From contig CM060681.1 of NCBI GenBank assembly GCA_030686995.1, forward strand, positions 162,279,333-162,343,332: a stretch of 64,000 nucleotides of DNA. Reading direction: 5' to 3'. Source of the stretch: Artemisia argyi (taxonomy: Eukaryota > Streptophyta > Magnoliopsida > Asterales > Asteraceae). Made by a program: the position numbers and the translations under genes. The notes beneath the pieces were generated by a model. It was not told where the DNA came from and made no database searches. It was given only the letters and a program-made list of their open reading frames with translations. Shown piece after piece: positions 23,126 to 34,218 of this stretch; the stretch's first letter is position 1, and the number at the start of each line of letters is the position of its first letter.

Positions 23126-26081
23126 GTTTTCTTTTATATTTTTTATTTTATTATTATGTTTTTTTTGTTTTTTTAATTTTTTTTATTATGTTTTATTTTT
23201 TATGTATTATTTATTTATAATTATTTTTTTAAGAGAAAAAAGGTGAAAAGTAATAGATAGGTGTTTTGAGAGTGTCTGTTTTGGCGGCATTTGGACATTC
23301 GTGGCTAGTACTAGGAATATTTTATTCTCATATGGTATCGGTTGTTTGTGTTTGGATTGCTCATTGTGTCCGTCATTAGTTTTAGTTTTAAGGTTTTCAG
23401 TATTGGCTTGTATGTTTTGTTTTGTTATATTTTTTGGTCCCATACTTTTTTAACTGGCTTTGTTTAATTGAGGTGAGATTTTTTGTATTGTATTTTGGCT
23501 TTTTTAGGTTCTTAATAAAATGTTGTTTAAAAAAAAAATAGTTAAAATTTAGAAAGTGAGAATTTCAATTTTTTTTAAATTGTTAGAAAAAAGTGACTAA
23601 ATGAATTTTCAAATTTTCTATTTTCTTATGAAAATTTTTCTAAAAAATGATATGTTTTTCACCAACTAAACAAACCCTTAATTCTTTTATAGTTTGTCTA
23701 ATTCAATAAGTATATGTATGCTTTTTTCCTAGAAAAACATTTCATAACTAGCAATAAGTCAAAAAAACTAAAACAAAACCAACTGGTATCTCATTGTAAA
23801 TAAATGATATTTATTTTAAGGTAAATCAACAACAAACTTAATCTTAGTATGTAGTGAATATCAAAACTGAGTGTACCTTTTGAGAGTGAATATCATCCAT
23901 GAGTCTAGCAATTGCACATGAAGCTTTGATGATAGGAGGGTTTGTCAGAGCCCATTTGAATGCTTCATCTGTAACAATATCACCCATGCCAACAAAACAT
24001 GTTGTTGCAAGCATGCTATACCCGCTGCTTACAAACGCAACTGACATATGCTCCTCTGCTGTTGGTACATACCCCTCGTTTGCCCATTTTGCTTCCATCA
24101 TATAGCTTCTAATAAACTCTTTCATCTATACGTGACAACATGTATATTTAGTCTGGCAGTTTTACATGCATGTCAGCATGTGGATGTTTTTATCATATGA
24201 ATTATAACCAGTAAATAATATCACAACTTACAGATTCTTTGGCATAGCTAAGATGATGTGCTTTTCCCTCTTTTCCCATTATTTCTTCCATTTCTTTGTA
24301 TATATCCAAGACTCCTTGGTATAATAGTTTCATGTATTCTGGAAGCATATCTATGCATGTATTCGACCACCTATAATTATTTGTGCAAGAATTGATCATG
24401 ATTATCTTGATTAAAGATTTTGTTTGAAGGACGTGCTATACGTCAGTCGAAGTTCATGTTTGTCTACCAAATTCACATAAATTTACCTTTGAATTGCTTC
24501 AGTAAAGATCTTAAGTTCTTCACAGATTCCATAAGCATCATAAGTGTCATCAAGAACAGTTGATAGCGAAATTACTTTTGCTAAAAAGATCCTAGCTCGA
24601 GAATATTTTGGCTCAAAATAGACACCTAGTGCCCAAAAATAACATTCAACCATTCTATCTCTTGCATAAGGTAGATTGTTTGGGACATCAAGACCTTTCC
24701 ACCACCTACAGTAATTTAACATACATGCACTATTAATTCTGTGAAAAATTTACAATCATCAACAACAAACAGAAGAAACAAAAGAGCAAGTGCCTGAAAT
24801 TATTGTAAGATAGAATTTGATAGGGTTAATTACTTGAAAATGTATCATACTTGACATTTTTTGTTATTGTGTGTATTGAACTTTTATTTTTCTTATTGTG
24901 TGTACAAAACTTTCAAATTTGGATTATTGTGTGTATTTTGTGACCATTTTACCCTTACTTTTTTCAAAATTTGAAGGGTAAAATTGTCATTTTACATGTC
25001 TGAATAGTCACAAAATATACACAATAATCGAAATTTGAAAGTTCAGTACACACAATAAGAAAAAAAAATTAAGTTCAATACACACAATAACAAAAAGTGA
25101 CAAGTATGATACATTTTCAAGTAATTAACCCAATTTGATATAATTGTATATATGTGTACACCTGGAAACTTCGCTAAGCTCCTTTCTATGCAATGATTGA
25201 AGTAAGTTGAAACCTAGCTTCGCAAGTTTGAGTAAAGACTCATTATGAGATGCTTGTTGTTCGTACATAGGAATGAAACGCAATGCCTCTAGTCTTGTCA
25301 ACCTTTTATGTAACGGCTGTTTTAGCGCTTCTTGTATGTGGGTAGATAGTGTAGGGTTGCTGCGAACAAGATCCTGTGCTATTTTCTCAAGACAAGTCCT
25401 TGTGAAAACTAGAGCATCATCTAGAACCCCTTCGCCTTGCACCCTCAAATATGTCGCCTCATACAGCTCAAGCAAGCCTTCTACATCGTCGGTGAGGGAT
25501 TCCTTAAACGAACCATCCTCTTTTTTATAGTTTTTAAAAATATCTGTCTCGGGCACAGAAAAGATCATTAGCTTCTTTCGTATGATTACCATATTAAAGT
25601 CATGCATGCATACTCACCACAAGAAACATAAAAACCTTGTTGCCGAAGGATTCGAAACCAAAGGGAAGGGCTTCTGCCTTTCCAGTCATCACCATATATA
25701 TCATAAATATGTTGTAAGGCTTGCTCAATCTCCTCTTCAAAATGATACGCTATACCAAGACGTTGGATAGCATCAATAAGTTTTAGCAAATTTGTGTGCT
25801 CCGCTTGAACATCTAAAGATATTATATTTTTTCTCACATCTTCTCTTAACTGGTTGACTACTTGTTCTACATTGGCTTGCTCTGCTAGCTACATTGATAC
25901 ATGAATCACCATCGATCAATGCTATCATTCATATGCACACACACAAAAACTACTGTTATTTTTAGTGAGTTATACAATAATTATTGTGTACCTCGTCGTC
26001 GAAGATGAGAAACTGGTCTGCCCAAACGCTAGGAGGAAAGCGGACAATGGGACGAATTACTTTCTCTTCTTTAGCAGACAT
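22258..26081 (-). CDS. Sesquiterpene synthase (TPS-a), beta-caryophyllene synthase-like
   Basis: Seven exons on the minus strand: 26081-25992, 25888-25618, 25543-25162, 24705-24487, 24370-24232, 24125-23877 and 22551-22258. All junctions are GT-AG and phases agree, giving 1644 nt and 547 residues, normal for a cytosolic TPS-a enzyme without a transit peptide. Visible motifs are RP-x8-W (residues 10-20, [11 protein letters not shown]), RDR (263-265), the metal-binding DDTYD (300-304) and the NSE/DTE-type motif starting DD at 444-445 with Ser448 and Glu452. Such enzymes ionise farnesyl diphosphate with Mg2+ and cyclise the cation. From memory the sequence is very close to Artemisia annua beta-caryophyllene synthase, so (E)-beta-caryophyllene is the likely product, though product specificity can change with few residues. 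No stop or frameshift was seen. A MITE sits in intron 3 and repeats enlarge intron 6. Confidence 0.93.
23060..23125. repeat. (ATT)n microsatellite
   Basis: An essentially pure run of about 22 ATT units within intron 6 of the synthase. It is likely to be length-variable. Confidence 0.95.
23240..23539 (+). mobile_element. Possible 5'-truncated LINE 3' end
   Basis: T/G-rich sequence leading to TTCTTAATAAAATGTTG and a short poly-A is characteristic of plant LINE 3' ends. The 5' boundary is a guess. I found no clear target duplication and no RT remnant. Confidence 0.35.
24823..25131. mobile_element. Mutator-like MITE in intron 3 of the terpene synthase
   Basis: A 309-bp foldback begins GGGTTAATTACTTGAAAATG and ends with its reverse complement. 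Near-perfect inverted arms extend over about 100 bp. It is flanked by a perfect 9-bp duplication, aatttgata, at 24814-24822 and 25132-25140. A 9-bp duplication with long inverted arms fits non-autonomous Mutator-like elements. It makes up about two thirds of intron 3. Confidence 0.88.
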
Positions 26082-26153
26082 GTCTATGAGAAGTTTGGAT
26101 TTATTTATGTATTCAAAACCAATTGCTACATGAATAAAGGATGGGCATGATAC

Positions 26154-26161
26154 TATTTATA
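26154..26161 (-). promoter_or_regulatory. TATA box of the terpene synthase
   Basis: The minus strand reads TATAAATA about 75 bp upstream of the start codon at 26081, a normal distance once a short leader is allowed for. The first ATG downstream opens the synthase frame. Confidence 0.65.
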
Positions 26162-26325
26162 GCATCAAAAAAGTTATCATACAATATAGCAACAAAAAAG
26201 CGGCATCATTAAATGTTTCGAATAGTTAGTGTTTTATAACGACCCCCTTAAATATCCACGCCATAAATACTTTCACTTCGAAAAGGCATTAGCTGGTCTC
26301 CATTTCTTTACATGTTTTAGTCTAA

Positions 26326-26763
26326 GGGTGGTGGCAGTGGTGCCGGTTTCACCAATGGTGAACCCAAACCGGCGGTGAACATCATTGCCACCTCGCCGGT
26401 TTGGCTCGGAGGTTAGTTTCGCAGGCAAAGTTCACCGGGGCGGGGAGGGAGAAAGTATACGTTAGGCAATTAATTTCGAACGTTGGGATATGGACGTTGG
26501 ACTGGGAGCGTGGGTAAAAAAAAAAAAAAAAGTCTCTATAAAATCCACACTTTACCAATTCAAACAACACACTTCCATTTCTTCTTATCTAATTCATTCT
26601 TTAAAAAAAAAAAAAAAAAAAGTGTACCATGGATGCAAGAAAATCTAGAGGTGGTTCAAGTTCCAAATCAACACGAGGTCGAGGTCGGGGTCGGAGAAGT
26701 ATTATGTATTTTTATTTTAATTATTAATGAAACGTTATGTTTTTATTAAATTATTTAATTATG

Positions 26764-26799
<36 letters not shown>

Positions 26800-26939
26800 G
26801 GTAGTTTGGGAGGTTTAAAAAGGTATGGTTGCCACTAAAAATGGTTGGAAGGTTTGGAAAAGTTGTAAGTAAGGTGGAGTGATATTATTGGTTGGTTGGG
26901 AGGTTAAGTATGTTTTCGGAGGCACCACTGCCACCACCC
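26326..26939 (+). mobile_element. PIF/Harbinger-type MITE in the terpene synthase promoter
   Basis: The 614-bp element has 19-bp terminal inverted repeats (gggtggtggcagtggtgcc and its complement) and a TAA duplication at 26323-26325 and 26940-26942. A 3-bp TWA duplication is diagnostic of PIF/Harbinger. Inside, an ATG at about 26630 opens a short frame beginning MDARKSRGGSSS and rich in Gly-Arg, probably the retained start of an element protein. A long A-run occurs at about 26763-26796. It lies 165 bp upstream of the synthase TATA box. Confidence 0.85.
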
Positions 26940-26942
26940 TAA

Positions 26943-27677
26943 CAAGTGTATTATAATACAACCGATAATTAATACTGTAATAGAAAAGCTAGCATATATG
27001 GCAACTTTGTTGTTCTATCAAAAGAAAGAATTTTTAACCAACTCATGACATATACAAAAGTATTTACCAGAAAATTACACGTACTTTTAAAAGTATTAAC
27101 TGATAAAAGTATAAAATTCACAAATATTAGTAGAGATTACCAGCAAGAACACAAAAGATACCCATTTGGTAACCTTTAATTATCAGATAAAGAGGTTCCT
27201 TTGTTAAGGCAGAGCCACACGTTTTGTCGAATAAGTTCAAAATAAAACTTAGTAAGGTTTTCTATATGATACGATTGTGACAAACTTTTTTTCGATTTTT
27301 ATTTTTTTTTTAATTTTTTTAGTATTAAAAAATTTACGTCCAAAAAATTATATGTGATTTGAAAAATCGCATGTGATTTGTAACTTGAAAAATCATATGT
27401 GAACCATTACGTAACCCTATGTACGAGAATGGACCAGATTTCATTCGTTTATGAAAATGGATCACAATGTATCCATATATGCATGCACCACACGCCGATA
27501 TCATGGCACATTAGCAGCGTTACACTTGTCACAACGCACCCTAGAATTGCGTGCACGCATCGTCTATGGATTTGTGTGCCATAGCTTTTCGGTTAGATGA
27601 GGAGAATGGGGAAGAGATGGTTCTGGATAATGGTGGGGAGGATGATGAATAGCGTGTCTGGTCTCTATGTGGTGGTA
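26943..27677. other. Intergenic, no gene seen
   Basis: AT-rich sequence with short repeats such as AAATCACATGTGATTT-like words near 27350-27400. No supported coding or RNA feature was found. The copia element at 27683 interrupts a TGGTGGTGG-rich stretch that resumes at 33374. Confidence 0.5.
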
Positions 27678-27682
27678 GATAA

Positions 27683-28240
27683 TGTTGGTATTTTAGTGTA
27701 AAATAGATTGAGTTTAATATACATATAAGGGTCGACACTTATATGAATATTAACTGGACTAACGGGGGTTTTAAGGGGGCGGTAGCCCCTTTGGTGGGGG
27801 TTCGGGGGCAACGCCCCTGAGAGAAGCAGGGTCCAAGGGGCGGCAGCCCCTGGCAGGGTCCAAGGGGCAGCGCCCCTGGCTGAGGAAAATTTTTTATTTC
27901 CACTAAGTTGCTATGTCAAAAATTCCTCAGAAAATTATATTTTCGGAAATTGAGGGACTAAATTTGACAGCTTGAAACCTTGAAACTGCCAAAAGGCAGT
28001 TAACCCTAAATAACGTTTTATCATATAAACGGTTCTTATGGAATATACAGAAAGAACAGAAGTATACAGAAACATACGGTTTTGCAAACAGAACAACATA
28101 CACAAACTTGAATCAATTAGAATTTATCCGGTCGTTAATTGGTATCCACTCCAATTTAATCGATCTGAAAGCGTTCATACTCGTGACTTCTAATTGCTAT
28201 CAGGATACCCTATCACCCCACATACGACACATAAACAACA
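27683..28240 (+). repeat. 5' LTR of the 27.7-kb copia element
   Basis: The LTR contains a GC-rich block (about 27770-27880) in which AAGGGGC..GCCCCTGGC hairpins repeat. The rest is AT-rich. TG...CA termini and the gataa duplication fix its limits. Confidence 0.93.
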
Positions 28241-28263
28241 AAGATCGATTAAATTTTAACAAG

Positions 28264-31200
28264 ATGGCAGGAGAATCTGTACGAGATATGACATCTAAGT
28301 TTGTGAAGTTAGCCAAATTCGAAGGGCAGGATTTTCGAAGATGGCAGAAGAAGATGCAATTCTTGTTAACCACCATGAAGGTTGTGTACGTTTTGACAAC
28401 ACCAGCACCGGAGGAAGTGGAGGGTGAAACCATTGATCAAATCAGAAAACGCAACAAGTTCTGGAATGATGACTTCATATGTCGAGGAACAATTTTAAAC
28501 GGTATGTGTGACACTCTTTTTGATATTTATCAAAACGTAGAATCTGCAAAAGAGTTATGGGAAACGCTTCAAGCCAAGTACATGGCTGAAGATTCATCCA
28601 GTAAGAAATTCTTGGTTAGTGATTTCATGAATTACAAAATGATAGATGGTCGTTCCGTTATGGAACAATACAATGAGTGTCTTAGTATACTTGGTCGCTT
28701 TACCCAACATGGTTTAAAAATGGATGAATCCATTGCGACGGCATCTATTATTGACAAACTTCCGCCTTCTTGGAAGGATTTCAAAACTACTTTGAAACAT
28801 AAGAAGGAAGAATACAATTTGGTTGAGTTGGGAAGTACCATTAGTATTGAGGAAGGGTGTAGACGTATGGAGAAAACATAGGTGAATGAAAAAGACAAGG
28901 ATATTGGCGGTTCAAATGTCAATATGGTTGAAGAAACTAATAATAGTTTCAAAAAGGGTTCGGATTCTAAGAACAAGAAACGAAAGTTTCAAGGTAACGA
29001 TTACAAAAAGGGAAATGGAAAGAAAGCAAAACAGTCCAACGATGGGGGCTGTTGGAAATGTGGGAAACCTGGACATTTCAAACGTGATTGCCGTAGTGGA
29101 AAAGGCAAAAACGAGGCTGGTACTAGTGGTGGATCCAAAGGAGATCCGAAACAAGCAGGTACAATATTAACAATTAATTATAATTCGGATTTGAATTATG
29201 TATCATTAATTTGTGAATCATTCTATGTACAGGATGATGATATTGCTTGGTGGTATGATTCTGGTGTGACGTGTCATGTGTGCAAGGACCGAAGATGGTT
29301 CAAGGAACTTGCAACTATTAATGATGGACGTGTTTTAACTATGGGAAATGTCGCAACAGAACCAATACTTGGAATTGGACTAGTAGATTTAACTTTTACT
29401 TCTGGAAAAACAATTTCGTTGTGTAATGTATTGTATGTGCCCGGTATTCGGAAAAACTTGTTGTCCGGTGTAGTATTAAATAATTGTGGGTACAAACAAG
29501 TGTTAGAATCCGACAAGTATATCTTGTCGAAACATGGTTCTTTTGTTGGATTTGGTTATTTGTGTAATGGAATGATTATGCTTAATTTAGATATGCCTTC
29601 TACTTTTAATTCGATTTGTATGGTTAATTCTATATCTAGTGTTAAACTTAGTAACATGGAATTATGGCATGCTAGACTAGGACATGTTCATTATAAAAGA
29701 ATGAAAGAGATGTCTAAAATGAGTATGATTCCATCTATTGAGTTGGACCATAATAAGATTAAAACTTGCATGTTAACTAAGATTACTAGAAAACCATTTA
29801 AAAATGCAAATCGTGAATCCAAACTGTTAGACCTTATTCATAGTGATCTATGTGATTTGCATGCTACACCATCTCTAGGAAATAAGAAATATGTCATAAC
29901 TTTCATTGATGATGCATCACGTTATTGCTATATATATTTATTGCATTCAAAGGATGAAGCTCTTGATAAATTTCGTATTTATAAACAAGAGGTAGAGCTT
30001 CATCAAAAGGATTTGGTAAAAATCTTGCGTACCGATCGTGGAGGGGAGTATTATGATCCGGTATATTTCCAATCTACCGGAATAATACACCAAACAACGG
30101 CTCCATACACACCACAACAAAATGGTGTGGCTGAAAGAAAGAATAGGACATTGAAAGAAATGGTGAATTCAATGTTATCTTATTCGGGGTTAAGTGAAGG
30201 ATTTTGGGGAGAAGCCATGTTAACGGCTTGTTATTTGCTGAACTGTATCCCCGGTAAAAGCAATAAGAAAACTCCTTATGAACTTTGGCATAAAAAAGCA
30301 CCAAACTTGAGTTTTCTCAAAGTTTGGGGATGTAGGGTTGTTGTTAGGCTCACTGAACCTAAAAGGAAAACTTTAGGTGAAAGAGGTATAGATTGCATAT
30401 TCATTGGGTATGCTGAAAACTCATATGCATATAGGTTTTATGTATTAGAACCTAATGAGTATGTTTCTGTGAATTCTGTGATAGAATCACGAGATGCAAT
30501 CTTTGATGAAGAAAGATTCACATCTATACCTAGGCCAAGGGACATGATTCATAGTTCTAAGGAACCGGTTAATACCGAAGATGTTCCATCAACTAGCACT
30601 GAACCAAGAAAGGGTACACGAGTAAGAAGAACCAAAACTTTTGGTGATGATTTTCAACTTTACTTAGTTGAAGGATCAAGGAATGAAATTAATTATCAAT
30701 ATCAATATTGTTTTAATATTGATAAGGATCCAATGACATATAGTGAAGCAATGGCTTCAAGGGATGTTGCTTTTTGGAAAGAAGCAATCCAAGATGAGAT
30801 GGATTCTATCTTGCAAAACGAAGTTTGGAAATTGGCTGATTTACCTCCTGGTTGTAAACCATTAGGAAGTAAATGGATCTTCAAGAGGAAGATGAAAGTA
30901 GATGGTACTATTGATAAGTATAAAGCCAGGTTGATAATCCAAGGCTTTAGACAAAAAGAGGGTATTGATTATTTCGATACATATGCTCCGGTTGCTAGGA
31001 TATCTACTATTAGATTGTTATTAGCATTAGCTGCTATACACAATCTTGTAATTCACCAAATGGATGTGAAAACTGCATTCTTGAATGGTGAATTAGATGA
31101 AGAGATTTATATGAAACAACCCGAAGGGTTTGTTATGCCTGGACATGAACACAAGGTATGTAAGTTGGTTAAATCTCTTTATGGGTTAAAACAAGCACCT

Positions 31201-32268
31201 AAACAATGGCATCAAAAATTTGATGAAATTGTGTTGTCAAGTGGTTTTGTTTTAAATCAAGCTGACAAATGTGTTTATAGTAAATTTGATGATTCTAAGA
31301 ATGGAGTCATTATATGCTTATATGTAGATGACATGTTGATCTTTGGTACAAACCAAGATCAAGTGGATGAGACAAAGGAATTCTTGTCATCTAAATTTTC
31401 TATGAAAGACATGGGGGAGGCGGAAGTGATCTTAGGTATTAAGATCATACATGAAAACAAGGGTATTTCAATTTCTCAATCTCATTATATTGAGAAGATC
31501 TTGGATAAGTTTGATTTTAAGAATTATTCTCCCACAAGTACTCCCATGGATCCGCAAGTTAAGCTATTACCTAATAAAGGTAAAGCGGTGTCTCAACTTG
31601 AATACTCGAAAAGGATTGGATCCTTAATGTATGCTATGATAAGTACTAGGCCGGATATTGCTTATGCAGTCGGAAAGCTTAGTAGGTTTACTAGCAATCC
31701 TAGTACATTTCATTGGCGAGCTTTGGATCGAGTATTTCAGTACTTGAAAGGAACAGTTGAGTATAAGTTAACTTACATTGGGTTTCCTTCAGTAATTGAG
31801 GGTTTTAGCGATGCAAGTTGGATATCCAATAAAGAAGATCATTCTTCTACATCTGGATGGGTGTTCCTTCTTGGGGGAGGTGCCATTAGTTGGGCATCAA
31901 AGAAACAGACTTGCATAACAAACTCAACTATGGAATCCGAGTTTGTTGCTTTGGCGGCAGCTGGTAATGAGGCTGAATGGTTAAGGAATTTGATTTATGA
32001 AATTCCGTTGTGGCCAAAGCCGATTTCTTCTATTTCTATCAGGTGTGATAGTCAAGCTACTTTAGCTAAGGCTTATAGTCATGTGTATAATGGCAAGTCA
32101 AGACACTTAGGTGTAAGACACAGCATGGTTCGTGAGCTCATAATGCATGGTGTCATATCCGTTGAGTGGATTGCAACTCATCGGAATTTAGCTGATCATT
32201 TAACCAAAGGGTTATGTAGAGATCTCGTGAAAGGATCAGCTGTGGGATTGGGGTTAAAGTCCATATAA
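28264..32268 (+). CDS. Copia gag-pol polyprotein with one in-frame TAG
   Basis: From the ATG at 28264 one frame runs 1335 codons to TAA at 32266, interrupted only by TAG at 28879-28881. Domains in order are: gag (UBN2-like, N-terminal 200 residues); zinc knuckle CWKCGKPGHFKRDC from residue 263; aspartic protease DSG at 332-334; GAG-pre-integrase with HARLGH; integrase catalytic D528, D591 and E624; RT with [10 protein letters not shown] and YVDD (1020-1023); and RNase H with DASW, MESEF and the HRNLADHLTK tail. The TAG lies in gag before the zinc knuckle and reads most simply as a CAG-to-TAG change. It would truncate Gag to about 205 residues unless read through. In the pre-integrase finger the usual CxxC reads IKTC, so one metal ligand appears missing. 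Otherwise all catalytic residues are present. Confidence 0.92.
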
Positions 32269-32788
32269 AAGCTCTCATGTTAAGATACCCAATTCCCACC
32301 TAATATGACGTTAGGTGCTGAATTTTGAATGTGCAAAGCTTAATATCTAGAGTTTGGAACACAACGTTAAATTATCCCAAAGGTATGTGTTCGGTTCTGC
32401 AAGATAAAGAAGGTTGAAGTGTTCTTCTTAATAGTTATTTTGAAAAATTGCATTTGCAGGTGCGAGATTAAAAGAACTACCTATATGAGTACGAAGTTTA
32501 GCTGCTTCAAGAAGTTGGGACTTGGCTTCGATGTACTCAAGAAAAGATAGGGACATAGGCTAGTAAAATAATGTGTCAAGTAAGAAATTGTGTATGTAAA
32601 ACTAATGTGTATATTATCTTCATGTATTCAATAGTGATATTACAAGGTTCAATCTTTCGGGAAACCTTGATATCCGAATATTTGGAATGTGTAATATACT
32701 AATATGAAATTCAATCGTCTCGACATTTCATTTATGCATTAGTTTGATTGTTTGCTGTGAACTAGTTAGTTAATTTATGATTACACTA

Positions 32789-32802
32789 AAATGGGGGAGG
32801 TT
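32789..32802 (+). other. Polypurine tract of the 27.7-kb copia element
   Basis: The sequence aaatgggggaggtt lies directly before the 3' LTR at 32803. The 0.5 kb between the RNase H stop and this tract is non-coding. Confidence 0.8.
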
Positions 32803-33368
32803 TGTTGGTATTTTAGTGTAAAATAGATTGAGTTTAATATACATATAAGGGTCGACACTTATATGAATATTAACTGGACTAACGGGGGTTCTAAGGGGGC
32901 GGTAGCCCCCTTGGTGGGGGTTCGGGGGCAACGCCCCTGAGAGAAGCAGGGTCCAAGGGGCGGCAGCCCCTGGCAGGGTCCAAGGGGCAGCGCCCCTGGC
33001 TGGGGAAAATTTTTTATTTCCACTAAGTTGCTATGTCAAAAATTCCTCAGAAAATTATATTTTCGGAAATTGAGGGACTAAATTTGACAGCTTGAAACCT
33101 TGAAACCTTGAAACTGCCAAAAGGCAGTTAACCCTAAATAACGTTTTATCAGATAAACGGTTCTTATGGAATATACAGAAAGAACAGAAGTATACAAAAA
33201 CATACGGTTTTGCAAACAGAACAACATACACAAACTTGAATCAATTAGAATTTATCTGGTCGTTAATTGGTATCCACTCCAATTTAATCGATCTGAAAGC
33301 GTTCATACTCGTGACTTCTAATTACTATCAGGATACCCTATCACCCCACATACGACACATAAACAACA
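32803..33368 (+). repeat. 3' LTR of the 27.7-kb copia element
   Basis: It is a copy of the 5' LTR with one extra ACCTTGAA-type 8-bp unit. It is followed by the duplicated gataa at 33369-33373. Confidence 0.93.
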
Positions 33369-33981
33369 GATAATGGTGGGTGGTGGGTGGTGGGGAAGGG
33401 GAATCGCTTAACCCATGGTGTGAGCGGTGCGCCAGACTTTGGTTCAACAAGGTTCAGAAAAAGAAAATCAAAGATTAAGTAGGACAATCTTTGCCACTCA
33501 TGTACTCATGTTTTAATAATGAAAAAAACTCACTTACATCCTTTTTTCAACAATTAAATATCTCATAAAACGTTGATCGTTAGGTAAAACTAATTACATT
33601 ATTATATCGAGCATATATCATATATCTTTAATTAAAGTGACACTTCTATATATACTTTCGATGAACTTTTTTTCGATTTTTTTATTGTTAGTGTTGAAAT
33701 TTATGCTTTGAAAAGTCACATGTGATTTATAATTTTAGAAATCACATGTGATTTCGTATTGCGTAATTTTCAATACTTTAAAAAACGAATAAATAAATAA
33801 ATAAATAAACTTTGTCAAAAATATATTTAAGTGACCAGCTATTTAAAAGATAAAAAAATTCCCGTTGCGATGACATAATTTTTATCGCTTAACTATATAC
33901 CCTTTAATGTGCAATATATTTTGTTTCCAAAAAAAGCGGAAACTGGTTTTTCCTTTGTTTGATTAAAAAATGAATGACTAA

Positions 33982-34218
33982 AGGGTTATTTGTGTAAGCT
34001 TATTTATGGGCTTGCAAGCTTTTATGTTTTCGGCTTATATTTCATAAGCTCAACTTTTTCGGCTCATTTTAAAATTTGTGAGCTAGTATAAGTTTTGTAT
34101 GACTTAAAAAACTTATATAAGGTCATAAGTCCCAAAATAAGCTAAAAAAATAAAGATTATGAAACATATGCCGAAAACAAATAAGCTCCTAAGCTAATAA
34201 GCTTAATCAAACACCCCC
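33982..34218. mobile_element. MITE, foldback, TAA-flanked
   Basis: A 237-bp segment has imperfect inverted ends (agggttatttg... and ...caaacaccccc). Inner arms share ATGTTTTCGGC..AT.TTTCATAA with its complement. TAA flanks both sides (33979-33981 and 34219-34221), which suggests a PIF/Harbinger-type MITE. Internal AAGCTT words recur. Confidence 0.55.

Larger units (their letters stand above)
22552..23876 (-). other. Intron 6 of the terpene synthase, enlarged by repeats
   Basis: This 1325-bp intron is far longer than introns 1, 2, 4 and 5 (74-116 bp). It contains a T-run near 22816-22843 and an ATT/TTA microsatellite at about 23060-23125. A segment ending in AATAAAATGTTGTTT plus an A-run near 23515-23539 resembles the 3' end of a plant LINE in plus orientation. 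The remaining sequence is unassigned. Confidence 0.75.
27683..33368 (+). mobile_element. Ty1/copia LTR retrotransposon, nearly intact
   Basis: LTRs at 27683-28240 (558 bp) and 32803-33368 (566 bp) start TGTTGGTATTTTAG and end CATAAACAACA. A perfect target duplication, gataa, lies at 27678-27682 and 33369-33373. The interior encodes a full gag-pol in the copia order (protease, integrase, RT, RNase H) and ends with a polypurine tract. The LTRs differ by an 8-bp ACCTTGAA-type duplication and about eight substitutions, so the insertion is fairly recent but clearly older than the Athila-like element. No standard Met primer site is obvious after the 5' LTR. Confidence 0.95.

Noticed and set aside
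22959..23246. 95-codon ORF with a poly-isoleucine run
   Set aside because: It is translation of the (ATT)n microsatellite inside an intron.
23899..25530. Plus-strand ORFs across the terpene synthase
   Set aside because: Antisense shadows of the synthase exons.
28108..28263. Upstream extension of the copia gag frame into the LTR
   Set aside because: It starts inside the LTR. The ATG at 28264 directly opens the gag domain and is the better start.
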